Source of the DNA: Rostrohypoxylon terebratum
Taxonomy: Eukaryota; Ascomycota; Sordariomycetes; Xylariales; Hypoxylaceae
Assembly: GCA_022497145.1 (NCBI GenBank)
Contig: MU385861.1
Coordinates: 65,934-129,933, forward strand
DNA length: 64,000 nt
Reading direction: 5' to 3'
The position numbers and the translations under genes were made by a program. Each line of letters begins with the position of its first letter. Position 1 is the first letter of the stretch. Of this stretch, positions 11,236 through 21,552 are shown piece after piece. Below the pieces are notes generated by a model. It was not told the DNA's origin. It saw only the letters and a list, made by a program, of their open reading frames with translations, and made no database searches.

Positions 11236-11931
11236 TTACAACGCGACCGCGGCGCCTAGAACTCCCATAGCGACAGCGGCGGCCGCGAACATGCCCGTTT
11301 CCCTTGGCGAGGCGTTTTGGGACGCGGTCGTGGTAGCGGATGTGCTGGCGCTGGCTCCCGAAGAGGCAGCTGCCGAGGCGTCGGCGCTGGCAGATCCGGT
11401 GCTGGAGACGACGCTGGTGAGGCCGGACTTGGTAGCGGTCGTGGTGGCCGACGCGCTACCCGTCGCCTTGACGCCGTTGCACGCACCGGCGGAGAAGCTC
11501 GAGTACATAGTAAGCAGCTGTTCCATCTCGCTGGTGATGACCGAGGGCGCGGCACCCATATCGGCCGAGCAGCTAGTCGCGATAGCATCGATGTCGGAGT
11601 TGTGCGCCGATAGGTACGAGTACATCTGTAGGTTATAGGTAGAGAATTCCGACAGGACGGTACTGGGTAGCTGGGCAGCAAAGCTGCACAGCCCCTCGAT
11701 GCTCTGCCAGTTCGCGCCGCCGGTGAGAGGCTTGTCCAACGCGTCCTCAAGCGCAGGCGCCGCGGTCGGGAAGCCGTTCGTCCAGGACGTAATACGCGAT
11801 GCGCACTCCGGTGAGCTCGCCGAAGTGGGCTCGGAGTCATCGACTAAGGTCGTGGTGCGGGGAGCGAGGTGCGCCTGAGCGGTGGCGGTGGCGCTAAGGG
11901 CCGCAGTGAGGAGGGCGATTCTGGCGTGCAT
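11236..11931 (-). CDS. Secreted, probably GPI-anchored Ser/Thr/Ala-rich protein
   Basis: The single-exon model from ATG at 11931 encodes 231 residues. I chose this start because it opens directly on a signal peptide (MHARIALLTAALSATATA); a longer frame upstream would bury it. The middle part (about residues 35-155) is a folded-looking domain with four cysteines in the order PEC, GLC, TSC and GAC, and repeated Tyr/Ser segments such as YNLQMYSYLSAHNSD. Residues about 155-205 are almost only Ala, Ser, Thr and Gly, a likely O-glycosylated stalk. The last about 20 residues (GMFAAAAVAMGVLGAAVAL) are hydrophobic, as in GPI-anchor signals. The layout resembles fungal cell-surface proteins annotated as infection-structure-specific, but I cannot prove homology. 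GC-rich wobble use is stronger than in neighbours. Confidence 0.78.
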   Translation of the reverse strand: MHARIALLTAALSATATAQAHLAPRTTTLVDDSEPTSASSPECASRITSWTNGFPTAAPALEDALDKPLTGGANWQSIEGLCSFAAQLPSTVLSEFSTYNLQMYSYLSAHNSDIDAIATSCSADMGAAPSVITSEMEQLLTMYSSFSAGACNGVKATGSASATTTATKSGLTSVVSSTGSASADASAAASSGASASTSATTTASQNASPRETGMFAAAAVAMGVLGAAVAL

Positions 11932-13200
11932 GATGATGGTAGTATTAATATTATTTTGTTTTAAAAGAATGTAATCAGTTGAAGAGATCAGGCTGATCTT
12001 AATGATGTTCTGTAGCAACGGGAGAGCAGAATATCGTCGTCTTGACTCGCGCGCTCGATCGAAAAGAAATAAAAGAAGCCATCGTGACACCGAGGGCCTG
12101 CGGAGAGTTTTATAGGAAGCGCGAGACGCCGCCCCTTGACGAGTTACGAGACAAGTTAGTACCTAGTAAGACCAAGCAACGGTATGACCGTGATGTGTGA
12201 TGTCGGGTGTGATGTGTTAGGACATATAGGGCCTAGCCTAGGCCTTGCTCAGGGGATGTCGGGACTGCAACATCGGCTACAACTCCCCTGTACGCATGAG
12301 CTAGACGAGACGGGAAAAGGCTTGGCTGTTAGCCTTGATTTTATACGCTAGGTCCTTAGCTTAGCTCAGACGCTATAAATTTGCTCATGAGGTCAGTGAA
12401 GTCAGTGAAGTCAGTGAAGCTTTTCACTCAACTTCAAAATATTACCTAAGGTATACGAAGTACTAGATATCAGTAGATCTCATCTTCAGCCCTTATCGCA
12501 CTCCAGAAAACCTTCATAAATAAAGTTATTCAGCGATTTAACCTGAACGGCAAACGATCTACCTTAGATTCGAGGGTCTGCCAAATTTTATTTCCACAAT
12601 ATGCAGAAATGCGGCGGGAGTGCTGGCCTTATTAAACGACCCCATGTCTTCTAGGACTGACTAGTCCTGGTAGGTATTGGTTGGGTGGTCCACTTTCGCT
12701 CTTGCGAGCTAAGCGGATTGGCCAAGCACCGAAATGAGACATCAGATTGATCGATTTATGAAATCCTTCTCGGTACCTAAGTAAGATTAGATGCCTAATA
12801 CAGACTGACAGACCGCTCAAGAGAAGAAGAAAGACTTTGGGCATGTTATTAGTCGTACACGCATGATCTTGAAAAGTCCGTCTTGGATTCGACCCGTCGC
12901 ATCAATGCTTTGACAGTCCGAAGCAAAAGTAAGGTCATAATAATATAGCGCTGGTCTAAAAGAAAAAAGAAGAAACAAGGGAGAGAAAAAGCATTTGAGC
13001 TGAGCTAAGGGTACAGCCGGGATCCTACTAGGTAGATAAACTTTCGTGTAATCGGGTTACAAAAGTAAAAACCCTCCAAAAATAACTTGTCGCACTTTCC
13101 GCCCATAACACCTCAACCATTAATAAACAACAACAATAAGGAGGCAAAAAGAATTCACGATAATATTCATCCAGATATTCTGACTGGCAAAAAAGCAAAA
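11932..13200. other. Intergenic region with a 9-bp tandem repeat
   Basis: No gene is supported. GTCAGTGAA is repeated three times in tandem at 12392-12418. The remainder is promoter for the minus-strand GPI-type gene and 3' flank of the tRNA, which ends with a T-rich terminator on its own strand. Confidence 0.5.
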
Positions 13201-13292
13201 GGGTTTGGCCGGGGATTGAACCCGGGACCTCTCGCATACATAAGCTGTAGGGTTTACCCTAAGCGAGAATCATACCACTAGACCACCAAACC
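13201..13292 (-). tRNA. tRNA-Pro (anticodon AGG), intron-containing
   Basis: The minus strand folds as a full cloverleaf. The acceptor GGTTTGG at the 5' end pairs with CCAAACC before discriminator C. The D-arm has TGGTCTAGTGGTATGA. The anticodon stem CTCGC/GCGAG encloses a loop with AGG. The T-arm is CCGGG-TTCAATC-CCCGG. A 20-base intron (13237-13256) interrupts the anticodon loop one base 3' of the anticodon, the canonical site, leaving 72 mature bases. Downstream on the minus strand, CTTTTGCTTTTTTG gives T runs for Pol III termination. The internal A and B boxes are intact. Confidence 0.95.
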
Positions 13293-14064
13293 ATTCATGG
13301 CAACGCCGCTTGTCGCGCTGATCAAGTTATTGGTCGGGACCTTATGGGTGCTTATAATATTGTTTTGCACTAGCTCAACCAGCTCAGCCTAGATTCGGGA
13401 GTTTGTGGGGTAATGAGTCGGAGCTCCTGTGGGGAAATACGAGACCCCTGGGGCCTGAGTTGCACTGGGAATTCCGGTTAGACGAATTTGAAGCAGAGAG
13501 AAAACAGCGAAGAAAAGTACAGAGTATAATAGTAAGTGTCCAAGTCATTTCCCATAGGTTGGATGATATGGTAGATTTGGTATATCTGGGAAAGTGAATG
13601 GCGGTCTAAAGTACCTGAGTAGCTTCGAAAATAGTAATGAGCAAAGTTGAATCTTGTATAAGGTTATGAATATCATGCCTAAAAGATACCTACATAGGTA
13701 CTCCAGCTTAAAAGATAGCATTACAAGTTTCAATATCACATACATAAGTCGAATAGATGTAGTCTGAAATACTAAAATCAGAGTCTATTGCCACATACGT
13801 GATGCTGGCTGGCTGGATGAATGGGTCGAAGTTAAAAGACAGTAGAGGTAAAATCTGAAAGAACCTGATAACATGAACGAATGATGTTGTATCATAAAAG
13901 CATCCAAACTGGAGAAATTCGTAAACCATGCCGTAACCCCTTGGTATACTCCATTACGTGAACCTAGAATAGTACCCCCTGAAACCCAACCGACATGAAT
14001 CGTAGAAGCGTAAAGGCGACAGGAAATATAGAAACTCATATCCAAATAGTGTATCTTCATATCC
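13293..14064. other. Intergenic region, nothing supported
   Basis: AT-rich spacer between the tRNA 5' end and the 3' end of the 2EXR gene. Short minus-strand frames here carry no domain and are interrupted; they probably lie in the 3' UTR of the 2EXR gene. Confidence 0.4.
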
Positions 14065-15516
14065 TCACTCGTAACAAGTATCGGTTTCTAGGCGAAGCAA
14101 AGCCACCCTCCGGGCCGTAGGTCGCATCGGCTCCATCATCAACATCCACTCGCAGGTCAATCCAGGTGCTAGTTTATTCATTTTTATCCCCTGGCTTTCC
14201 ATCTCTTCATTACCTACGCCACCTAAGACATCCCATTCGTATTGCCTGTTAAACCATTTGTTGTACAAGTATTTCTGACGATTGTTCCAAGCCTCATCGT
14301 TGTAGTGGATCTCGTCATGAGGAAGACCATCGGTGTTCTCCTTGGCGTTCAAGAACTTGATGAGGCTGTCGACATCACTGGAGCAGTGGCCCCCCGCAAC
14401 CAACTTCCTTATCAGAGCATCCCTAGCGGTTGCGTCGTGTTTTTCAATGGGAATAGGATAAGTACCCTCACGCGAAAATACCCGAGCCTCTAGAACCGGG
14501 TCGCTTCTGTGAGGCTGTACGAATGTCTCACCTACAAAGTCAATGCTCTTCAACATTGGGAAGGCAATTGGGCTATATAAGCTGTCGAGAAGCCGCGGAG
14601 TGTGGTTTCCGCGCATCCCGTAATCTATAGTGACGTAATGGGCGCGCTTGGTGAATTCTCTCAGGGCATCTATGCCCTCTAGATCGCGTGTCTGGGGCTG
14701 TAGAAAAATGCTATCTCGACTTGCGTCGAACCACGCCCACTTTGGGGACATACTTTTCGGGTGTGTAGACCATGGCGGTTTCTCCATATTCCTGATTGAC
14801 GAAAGCTTGCCGTGCTTACATGCCACGGCCCGAGACTCACGACAGACCTGGGCTACCGAGGGTGGCGGCAATGGAGATACCAATTCATAATGAACGCTCA
14901 CAATTTCACGTGGATTAAGTGGATTTTCGTGAAGGCTTTCTTTGAAGCATACCATTCGCCGTGGAATGGCCAAGTCCCAGATCATGAGTCGAATTTCGGT
15001 TGGCAATTTCCTGAATTGGTGAAACGGGCGCCCTTGATAATGGATGGCTCTGCGTAATGACCGTATTTCCTTTTGTAGAACTTTCGTGTGGGCGTTCAGC
15101 GCATCCACTACAGCGTCCTTTGCCAATTTGGTGATCATTTCATTACTCCTTATGCATGTGCCGAGTCCTTCAGAGATGCGATCTTGTCCTTCGGTGATCT
15201 GTTCTTCTACAGTGTGAAGAAGTGCTTTCACGCCATCATCGCCTTCCATACCCTCCACGCAGTCTTCGATGGCTCCTTGCAAAGACCCGATATTATCCCC
15301 GATTTCTTCCAAGATCACCTTCCAGTCATTGGATTCTTCTTGCACAACCTCTTCCAGGTGTTCGAATCTGTCGGGAAAGTCGTCGCGAAGGCCGGCGATA
15401 AATGCAAGGACGTGGTAAACTAATTCCCTGGTGGTAAATCGAGCCATGTCAAAGCGATGGCCTCCGCACATGGGAGCACCCATATTTCCACCAAAATCAC
15501 CGTCTTCGTTATCCAT
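14065..15516 (-). CDS. 2EXR-domain protein with helical N-terminal region
   Basis: A single exon of 483 codons plus stop. Residues about 165-190 contain HQFRKLPTEIRLMIWDLA, followed by PPSVAQVCRESRAVACKHG, the hallmark order of the fungal 2EXR family (an F-box-like module common in filamentous ascomycetes, function largely unknown). After it come WFDASRDSIFL and other segments typical of the C-terminal part of that family. The first about 160 residues are unusual: acidic, helix-rich and heptad-like (VVQEESNDWKVILEEIGDNIGS and later stretches), so probably a coiled coil for partner binding. No signal peptide or membrane segment is seen, so it is likely cytosolic or nuclear. The gene stands alone, with no neighbour that explains its role. 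Confidence 0.82.
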   Translation of the reverse strand: MDNEDGDFGGNMGAPMCGGHRFDMARFTTRELVYHVLAFIAGLRDDFPDRFEHLEEVVQEESNDWKVILEEIGDNIGSLQGAIEDCVEGMEGDDGVKALLHTVEEQITEGQDRISEGLGTCIRSNEMITKLAKDAVVDALNAHTKVLQKEIRSLRRAIHYQGRPFHQFRKLPTEIRLMIWDLAIPRRMVCFKESLHENPLNPREIVSVHYELVSPLPPPSVAQVCRESRAVACKHGKLSSIRNMEKPPWSTHPKSMSPKWAWFDASRDSIFLQPQTRDLEGIDALREFTKRAHYVTIDYGMRGNHTPRLLDSLYSPIAFPMLKSIDFVGETFVQPHRSDPVLEARVFSREGTYPIPIEKHDATARDALIRKLVAGGHCSSDVDSLIKFLNAKENTDGLPHDEIHYNDEAWNNRQKYLYNKWFNRQYEWDVLGGVGNEEMESQGIKMNKLAPGLTCEWMLMMEPMRPTARRVALLRLETDTCYE

Positions 15517-16733
15517 TGAGTCTCATAGAAGATATCATCTATCGCCTCAAGATGTAGGAAGTTGAGAGAGCTCAATTGGGCGAGGAATTGGTTGCGGAAC
15601 GAGGGAAAATGACAATATTCTGTGCGGAGGAAGATCATCAGGCGACGCAGTGATCGGGAAGAGCATAGGAAGAAAAGAAAAGGAAAAATTACCGGACTAA
15701 TAACCTGGACGCTATGGCCATCTCTCGCACATGGCTCCCATGGGTCGATATCGGACATGGCGTTCAGCCAACAGATCTTAGCTGCATATTCCAAGTCAAT
15801 TATTGACAATAATTTCTTGTCAGTAATCATTGCCTTGTATGATTGACCAGCAGACAAGCAGATAGACAGACAGGTAGGTAGGCAGGTAGATAGGCAGACA
15901 GGCAAGCTACAAGATGGCAAACGGCATACGACAAGATGACAAGATGTAACAAAATTACAATACCAAGTAGATATAAATAAGGCATCAAACTATTTTCTTT
16001 CTCAGACCAGAACTGGAGTCTATATAATAGACTTAACATTGAATAAGTATGCAGTGTATGTAACGACCGGCGGTAAGAGGCAGCGATCCTCGAGATTCAA
16101 GAAACTCTCACATGCTTCCATATCGGCGTCAATTATTTGCTCTAGAGCATAGAATAGAGGAAGACTCGACCATAGCAAGCATCTAGGCAATCTAGAAGCT
16201 CGCTCAAGTTCACCTACGATAAATGCCCACGTACAATTTGTTGATTAAAAGAAAGGAAAAAGAGAAGAGACGGTTTTCAGAAATTTCAAATTAATTATTA
16301 AACCGACATCTACCAGATCAGACCCCAGTTTCCCATTGGTCCAAGCGTCGCGCTAAGTCCTAGGCAGCTAGTAGGGCCAAACCTTGAAATTGAACAGAGT
16401 GAGGCCATTACTATAGAAATACGTAGATTTGTGTGACCTCAATCCGATGCCTCAAAAACCGGGTCGGAATATCCGTAGCTATAACCAATCAGAGAGGGGC
16501 TGAAAATAATCGCGATTTAATCGCACTAGCTCCACTTGGACCACTTGGACCACTTGAACCACTTGGTGAGAACATCCAATTATTCCCGACCAAGGACCAA
16601 AGCAAAGCACCTCACAACTTGAACGAAGACGTCAACATTTTGAACGGACCTTCCGATTAACCACCCCCTCCCTCCGACTCGAATCCTACTCTTCTCCTCC
16701 TCCGTAATTACCTAATTCCGTCGAGACGACACG
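15517..16733. other. Divergent promoter region of 2EXR and complex I genes, with microsatellites
   Basis: No gene is supported. A CAGA/CAGG/TAGG tetranucleotide tract covers about 15849-15905. A 9-bp tandem (CCACTTGGA, about four copies with changes) covers about 16531-16567. A 166-codon minus-strand frame at 15420-15920 overlaps the 2EXR start; its first residues are only the translated microsatellite, so I do not call it. Confidence 0.5.
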
Positions 16734-19268
16734 ATGCTTCGACAATCTCTGGCTCGTTCGGCTTGGCGGACTGGCCGACAAGCCGCCAGATACTCCAGAG
16801 CTTTTTCTGCGACGCCACAACGACCGGCGGAGGTGGAGCTTACAATTGGTGAGCACGTCGCTCTATAATCGCAATCAGATAGTCTACGACGGTTGCTAAC
16901 GTCCATGTAGATGGAAAGAAGGTGTCTATTGAAGGTATAGACCTATTTTTGGACCCCGCTGGGTACCCGAACGCCTGTACTAATTAAGCCCGCAGCTGGC
17001 TCAGCTTTAATTCAAGCCTGCGAAAAGGCCGGAAGTACCGTCCCTAGGTCAGTCCTTCGCTCATATGAGAGATTCAAGAAGTTTCAAGGGGAATAACTAA
17101 CTATGTATGCGTAGATATTGTTATCATGAGTACGATCGATCCCATATAATCCACCTCGCGACCACGGCCACTAACAAACTGGGATAGGAAGTTGATGATA
17201 GCCGGAAACTGTCGTATGTGTCTAGTCGAAGTCGAACGAGCACCGAAACCCGTCGCTTCTTGCGCATGGCCAGTACAACCCGGCATGGTTGTGAAGACAA
17301 ATTCACCTCTTACACACAAAGCCCGAGAAGGAGTCATGGAATTCCTTCTGGCGAATCACCCCTTGGATTGCCCTATCTGCGATCAGGGTGGCGAATGTGA
17401 TCTTCAAGATCAATCTATGCGATACGGTGCCGATAGGGGCAGATTCCACGAGATTGGTGGCAAGCGAGCGGTGGAGGATAAAAATATTGGACCCTTAATT
17501 AAGACATCGATGAACCGATGTATCCACTGCACAAGATGTATTCGATTCGCAAACGATATAGCTGGTGCCCCCGAGATGGGTTCGTTCGGGCGAGGAAACG
17601 ACATTCAGATTGGTACATACTTAGAAAAGAACCTAGACTCAGAGATGTCGGGCAACGTCATCGACCTTTGCCCTGTAGGGGCCCTCACATCAAAACCATA
17701 CGCCTTCCGAGCTCGTCCCTGGGAACTAAAGAAGACCGAGTCAATTGATGTACTCGATGGTCTAGGATCTGCTATTCGTGTGGATTCGCGTGGCTTAGAA
17801 GTTATGCGAGTTCTTCCCCGGTTAAACGATGACGTCAACGAAGAATGGATCAATGATAAGACTCGATTCGCCTGCGACGGCTTAAAGACTCAGCGGTTGA
17901 CTATGCCGCTAGTACGACGAGAAGGCAAATTCGAACCGGCACCGTGGGAGCAGGCGCTAACGGAGATCGCGGCCGCCTACCAACAGCTTGCGCCTGCGGG
18001 TAATGAGTTCAAGGTCATCGCTGGTGAACTAACCGAGGTTGAGTCTCTAGTTGCCATGAAGGACCTAGCCAATAAACTCGGGTCTGACAACTTGGCGATA
18101 GACACACCGTTGGGAGGCCAGCCTATCGCCCACGGTGTTGACGTCCGATCAAACTACCTATTCAACTCCAAGATCCTCGCTGTTGAAGACGTTGACGCCC
18201 TACTCCTTGTCGGCACCAACCCAAGACACGAGGCTGCCGGTCTAAACGCTCGTATCCGAAAGCAATGGCTAAGGTCAGATCTAGAAATCGGTGTAGTGGG
18301 TGAAACGTTCGAATCGACCTTTGAGTACGAACACCTCGGCACGGACTTCGCTGCCTTAAAGAATGCACTTTCCGGACCCTTCGGCAAGAAGCTCCAATCG
18401 GCAAAGAAGCCCATGATCGTCGTTGGCTCTGGTGTCACGGACCACCCCGACGCCAAAGCTTTCTATGAACTTATCGGCTCATTCGTCGACAAGAACGCCG
18501 CCAACTTCTTGACGGAAGAGCACAACGGATTCAACATTCTCCAAAGGGCTGCGTCCAGAGCCGGCGCTTTCGAGGTTGGCTTCACAACGCCGTCCCCCGA
18601 AATCGCCCAGACCAAGCCCAAATTCATCTGGCTCCTCGGCGCTGACGAATTTGCCGATGCCGATATCCCCAAGGACGCTTTCGTCGTCTACCAAGGTCAC
18701 CACGGTGACCGCGGTGCCCAGATCGCCGACATCGTCCTTCCCGGTGCCGCATACACCGAGAAGGCCGGCACATACGTCAACACCGAAGGTCGTGCCCAGA
18801 TGACCCGTGCCGCCACATCATTACCAGGCGCCGCCCGAACAGACTGGAAGATCATCCGAGCCGTCAGCGAGTTCCTCGGCGCCCCCCTACCGTACGACGA
18901 TGTCGCCCAGTTAAGAGAGAGGATGGTCGAGATCAGCCCGGCGCTCGCTTCCTACGACATCGTCGAACCCACGTCGATGAAGGCGCTGAGCAAGGTGCAA
19001 TTAGTAGACCAGAACAAGGGCTCCAAGCCCACGAACGAGCCGCTAAAGAAGGTTATCGATGACTTCTATTTCACAGACGTTATCTCCAGGAGGTTCGTAT
19101 TCTCCCCTTCACTCTACTGTTTAGGAATGTATAGCTAATACGCCATATAGTTCACCGACGATGGCGAGATGTTCCGTCGCAAAGGCGACGGGTAACCCAG
19201 ATAACAACCTAATGGCCCCCGGCATAACCGACGATAAGCCCATGGGCCAAGTCGCGTATGGGTCATAG
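16734..19268 (+). CDS. nuo78: NADH:ubiquinone oxidoreductase 78-kDa subunit (NDUFS1), mitochondrial
   Basis: Six exons, 16734-16848, 16911-16934, 16996-17047, 17115-17129, 17188-19092 and 19151-19268, give 742 residues, the expected size. The Arg/Ser-rich start (MLRQSLARSAWRTGRQ) is a mitochondrial presequence. The 2Fe-2S domain has its cysteines at YCYHE, GNCRMC and ASCAWPV. The 4Fe-4S ligands follow in HPLDCPICDQGGECDLQD and NRCIHCTRCIRFANDIAG, then the large molybdopterin-oxidoreductase-like domain. The protein belongs to the peripheral arm of complex I, where it passes electrons from NADH along Fe-S clusters. Exon 4 is only 15 bp and in frame. The last exon restores the conserved end SSPTMARCSVAKATG, replacing a read-through tail. 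Confidence 0.97.
17115..17129 (+). other. nuo78: 15-bp microexon of nuo78
   Basis: The bases ATATTGTTATCATGA lie between acceptor TGCGTAG and donor GTACGA. They complete Arg and supply Tyr-Cys-Tyr-His plus two bases of Glu. The flanking introns are 67 and 58 bp; the second has a CTAAC branch site near 17171. The product VPRYCYHEKL matches the family pattern, where this Cys is a 2Fe-2S ligand. Confidence 0.9.
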
Positions 19269-20743
19269 GGGTTTGGTTATGTCACGAAGGGGTGGTGAAG
19301 TAGAGAGGGAAGGCAGGCTTCGAACCAGGCGCTACTATACGGCCGGGAGAATATAGTAGGTCCTCACTCAAGGCCCCGGGTTGAAATTTTTCTTTGTTGC
19401 TGGGCGCAGACATGAACATGGCATCGTTAGTGTACATATAGCACTTGGTTCAACGGAGTAGAGAAGAGATCAAGAGAAGAACGAAGTACATAAAAAAACG
19501 CCTAGAAATCCATCGCGACGTCTCTGTCTATTATGAAGTTCCTGCTATGCTACGGAGGTTATTGATATGGATGATCGACACCTAGTTCGATCTATTTAAT
19601 AACCATATTACATACATGATTACTTAAGATAAAGCAAAAGCAATTATCGAAGCTATGGAGGAGTTATTAGTCCAGCCTCTTCCTACACATCCAGCAATAG
19701 TTATCGCAATTCCAAATCAATTAAAGCATAGGGGACGGGAGAAGTTTATAAAAGGCGAACGGTTTGTGTATTATTAAAAGAAGAAAAATGAAATGAAAGA
19801 GTCGTACATCGTACAAATTTTCCGAGATTGCCGCCGACTGATCTGGGTGTGTGAGTATTAAGGAAGAACATGGAGACAGCGATGATAAGTGAAGGAAATG
19901 ACGAAAAGAAAATGTCTTTATACGGCGTCACCTAACCTATAAGTGCGAGTTCGAGGCATATCACATCGTATTCCAGTGGTTCTATATTGGACTTTGGATG
20001 AGTGCGCCAACGTAGAAACATGGAATTCCATGTGAATTAAACGAATGAGCGTAAATAATAACTCTCCGTAATACAAGGAGCATATGTAAGACCTCTCATC
20101 CATAGCGCAAAAACAAAATATTAACATTTCTGATTTTGGCCATCTTCTGATCAGTCCACCCCTTTTCCGGATTTTATGTTTTGAAAGTGCCATGCGAACC
20201 TGAATAGTTGATTCCCAACAGAAAGTAGCTATCCTCTGCAGAATGTTCACTTCAGTTGAGATCGGGAAAACCATTCGTGCAACTATTATAGACGACAAGG
20301 TGAAATATGTATTTTCCATTGGTTGGTCTTAGGTATCTTCGCCATCCAATTCGAGGTCTTGAAATGAGTAAGCCGGATTAAAACCAGGAAAAGGATGGCG
20401 AAAGGATTATGATGACTTGACTCATATCGCAAAATCCATAAGCATGATGTGTCCAAGGCGCCTAGGCGAGGCAGTAGCCCACCGGGCGTAGGATGCGTGT
20501 AAATTCCCTGCTCGAGATGATGCTGCCGAAGACCTGACATATGTGAATCGAATTGAAATGTGCCACCAGCGTCCAGTCGTTTATAGACGCAGAACATAGG
20601 AAATAGAGATGAAAAAAGAAACAGCCGCAACAACTAAACATTATAGAATCGCATCGTGGTTATGAAAATGCATGCTGCGATAGTTGTGAGGCTCTTCGTT
20701 AAGTGAATATACATCAGGTCTCGAAACTAGTAAGGCGGAGCAA
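19269..20743. other. Convergent 3' intergenic region
   Basis: It lies between the ends of nuo78 and the minus-strand PUF gene. It should hold both 3' UTRs; I see no further gene. Short minus-strand frames at 19918-20633 are domain-free. Confidence 0.4.
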
Positions 20744-21321
20744 TTATTGGTAGCCACGGCCGTTGAATCGAGGGCCTGCAGGCATTCGTCCCATTCCGAC
20801 ACCGGCGCCGGGTCCGGGTCGAGTAGCACTGGCCGGGTTGGTACAAAGCATTCCAACACGAGATCCAAACTTAGATCCACGGAGAGAGACCATATGTTTT
20901 CTAATATGTGCAGCAACTATCTCGCGATGCTGGGGTGACGCATTGTTGATGATCCACTGGATCAGATAGTTGCCGTACTGGTCACTGGAAATATCGATCA
21001 AGGGGATGCGAGGACGGTCCACGCGGCCCTCGCAGACGCGGTCAAGGTAACGAGCTAGAAACTCAGCACCGCCAATCTTAAGACACTTCTCAACAACTTT
21101 TGAGGCGTATTGATCCATGCTGTATTCCGCTGCGAAGCGAATAACGTGGTCGATTGCACGGCTACGGTCAGCAGGTGCGCCATGTTCGCAGATGTGTTGG
21201 ATACACCAGTTGCCGAATTGGCCATGTGCAACGATGTCGATATTCGCAAGGACCTCTTCGATGCAAGGGCGCTAGAGAGGAGGCAGTTAGCATATGATAC
21301 CAATGTTTCTTATTATTATTT

Positions 21322-21352
<31 letters not shown>

Positions 21353-21519
21353 GTAAAATTTAAAATTTATTACACAAAAAAAATAAAAAACAAAATAATA
21401 AAAACCAAAAAACCCATTTAACCAAAACCCACAACAAGCCCCAAGCCGGGGAGTGCAAAGTGAANNNNNNNNNNGCCACCCCCGCCGCCCCCCCCCCCCC
21501 CCGCCCCCCACCCCCCCCC

Positions 21520-21552
<33 letters not shown>

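Noticed and set aside
11256..11840. 194-codon Arg/Pro-rich minus frame in the GPI-type gene
   Set aside because: It is a frame shadow of the GC-rich secreted-protein gene, with no start context and no domain.
15420..15920. 166-codon minus-strand frame overlapping the 2EXR start
   Set aside because: Its N-terminus is a translated tetranucleotide microsatellite and its C-terminus is the other frame of the 2EXR gene; no domain.
15849..16567. Short tandem repeats considered as a CRISPR-like array
   Set aside because: Units are 4-9 bases without spacers, and the genome is fungal; these are microsatellites.
19310..19395. B-box-like GGTTCGAAGCC on the minus strand, a possible second tRNA
   Set aside because: The bases around it cannot form a T-stem (CCTGG against CCTGC), and no acceptor or D-arm pairs upstream.
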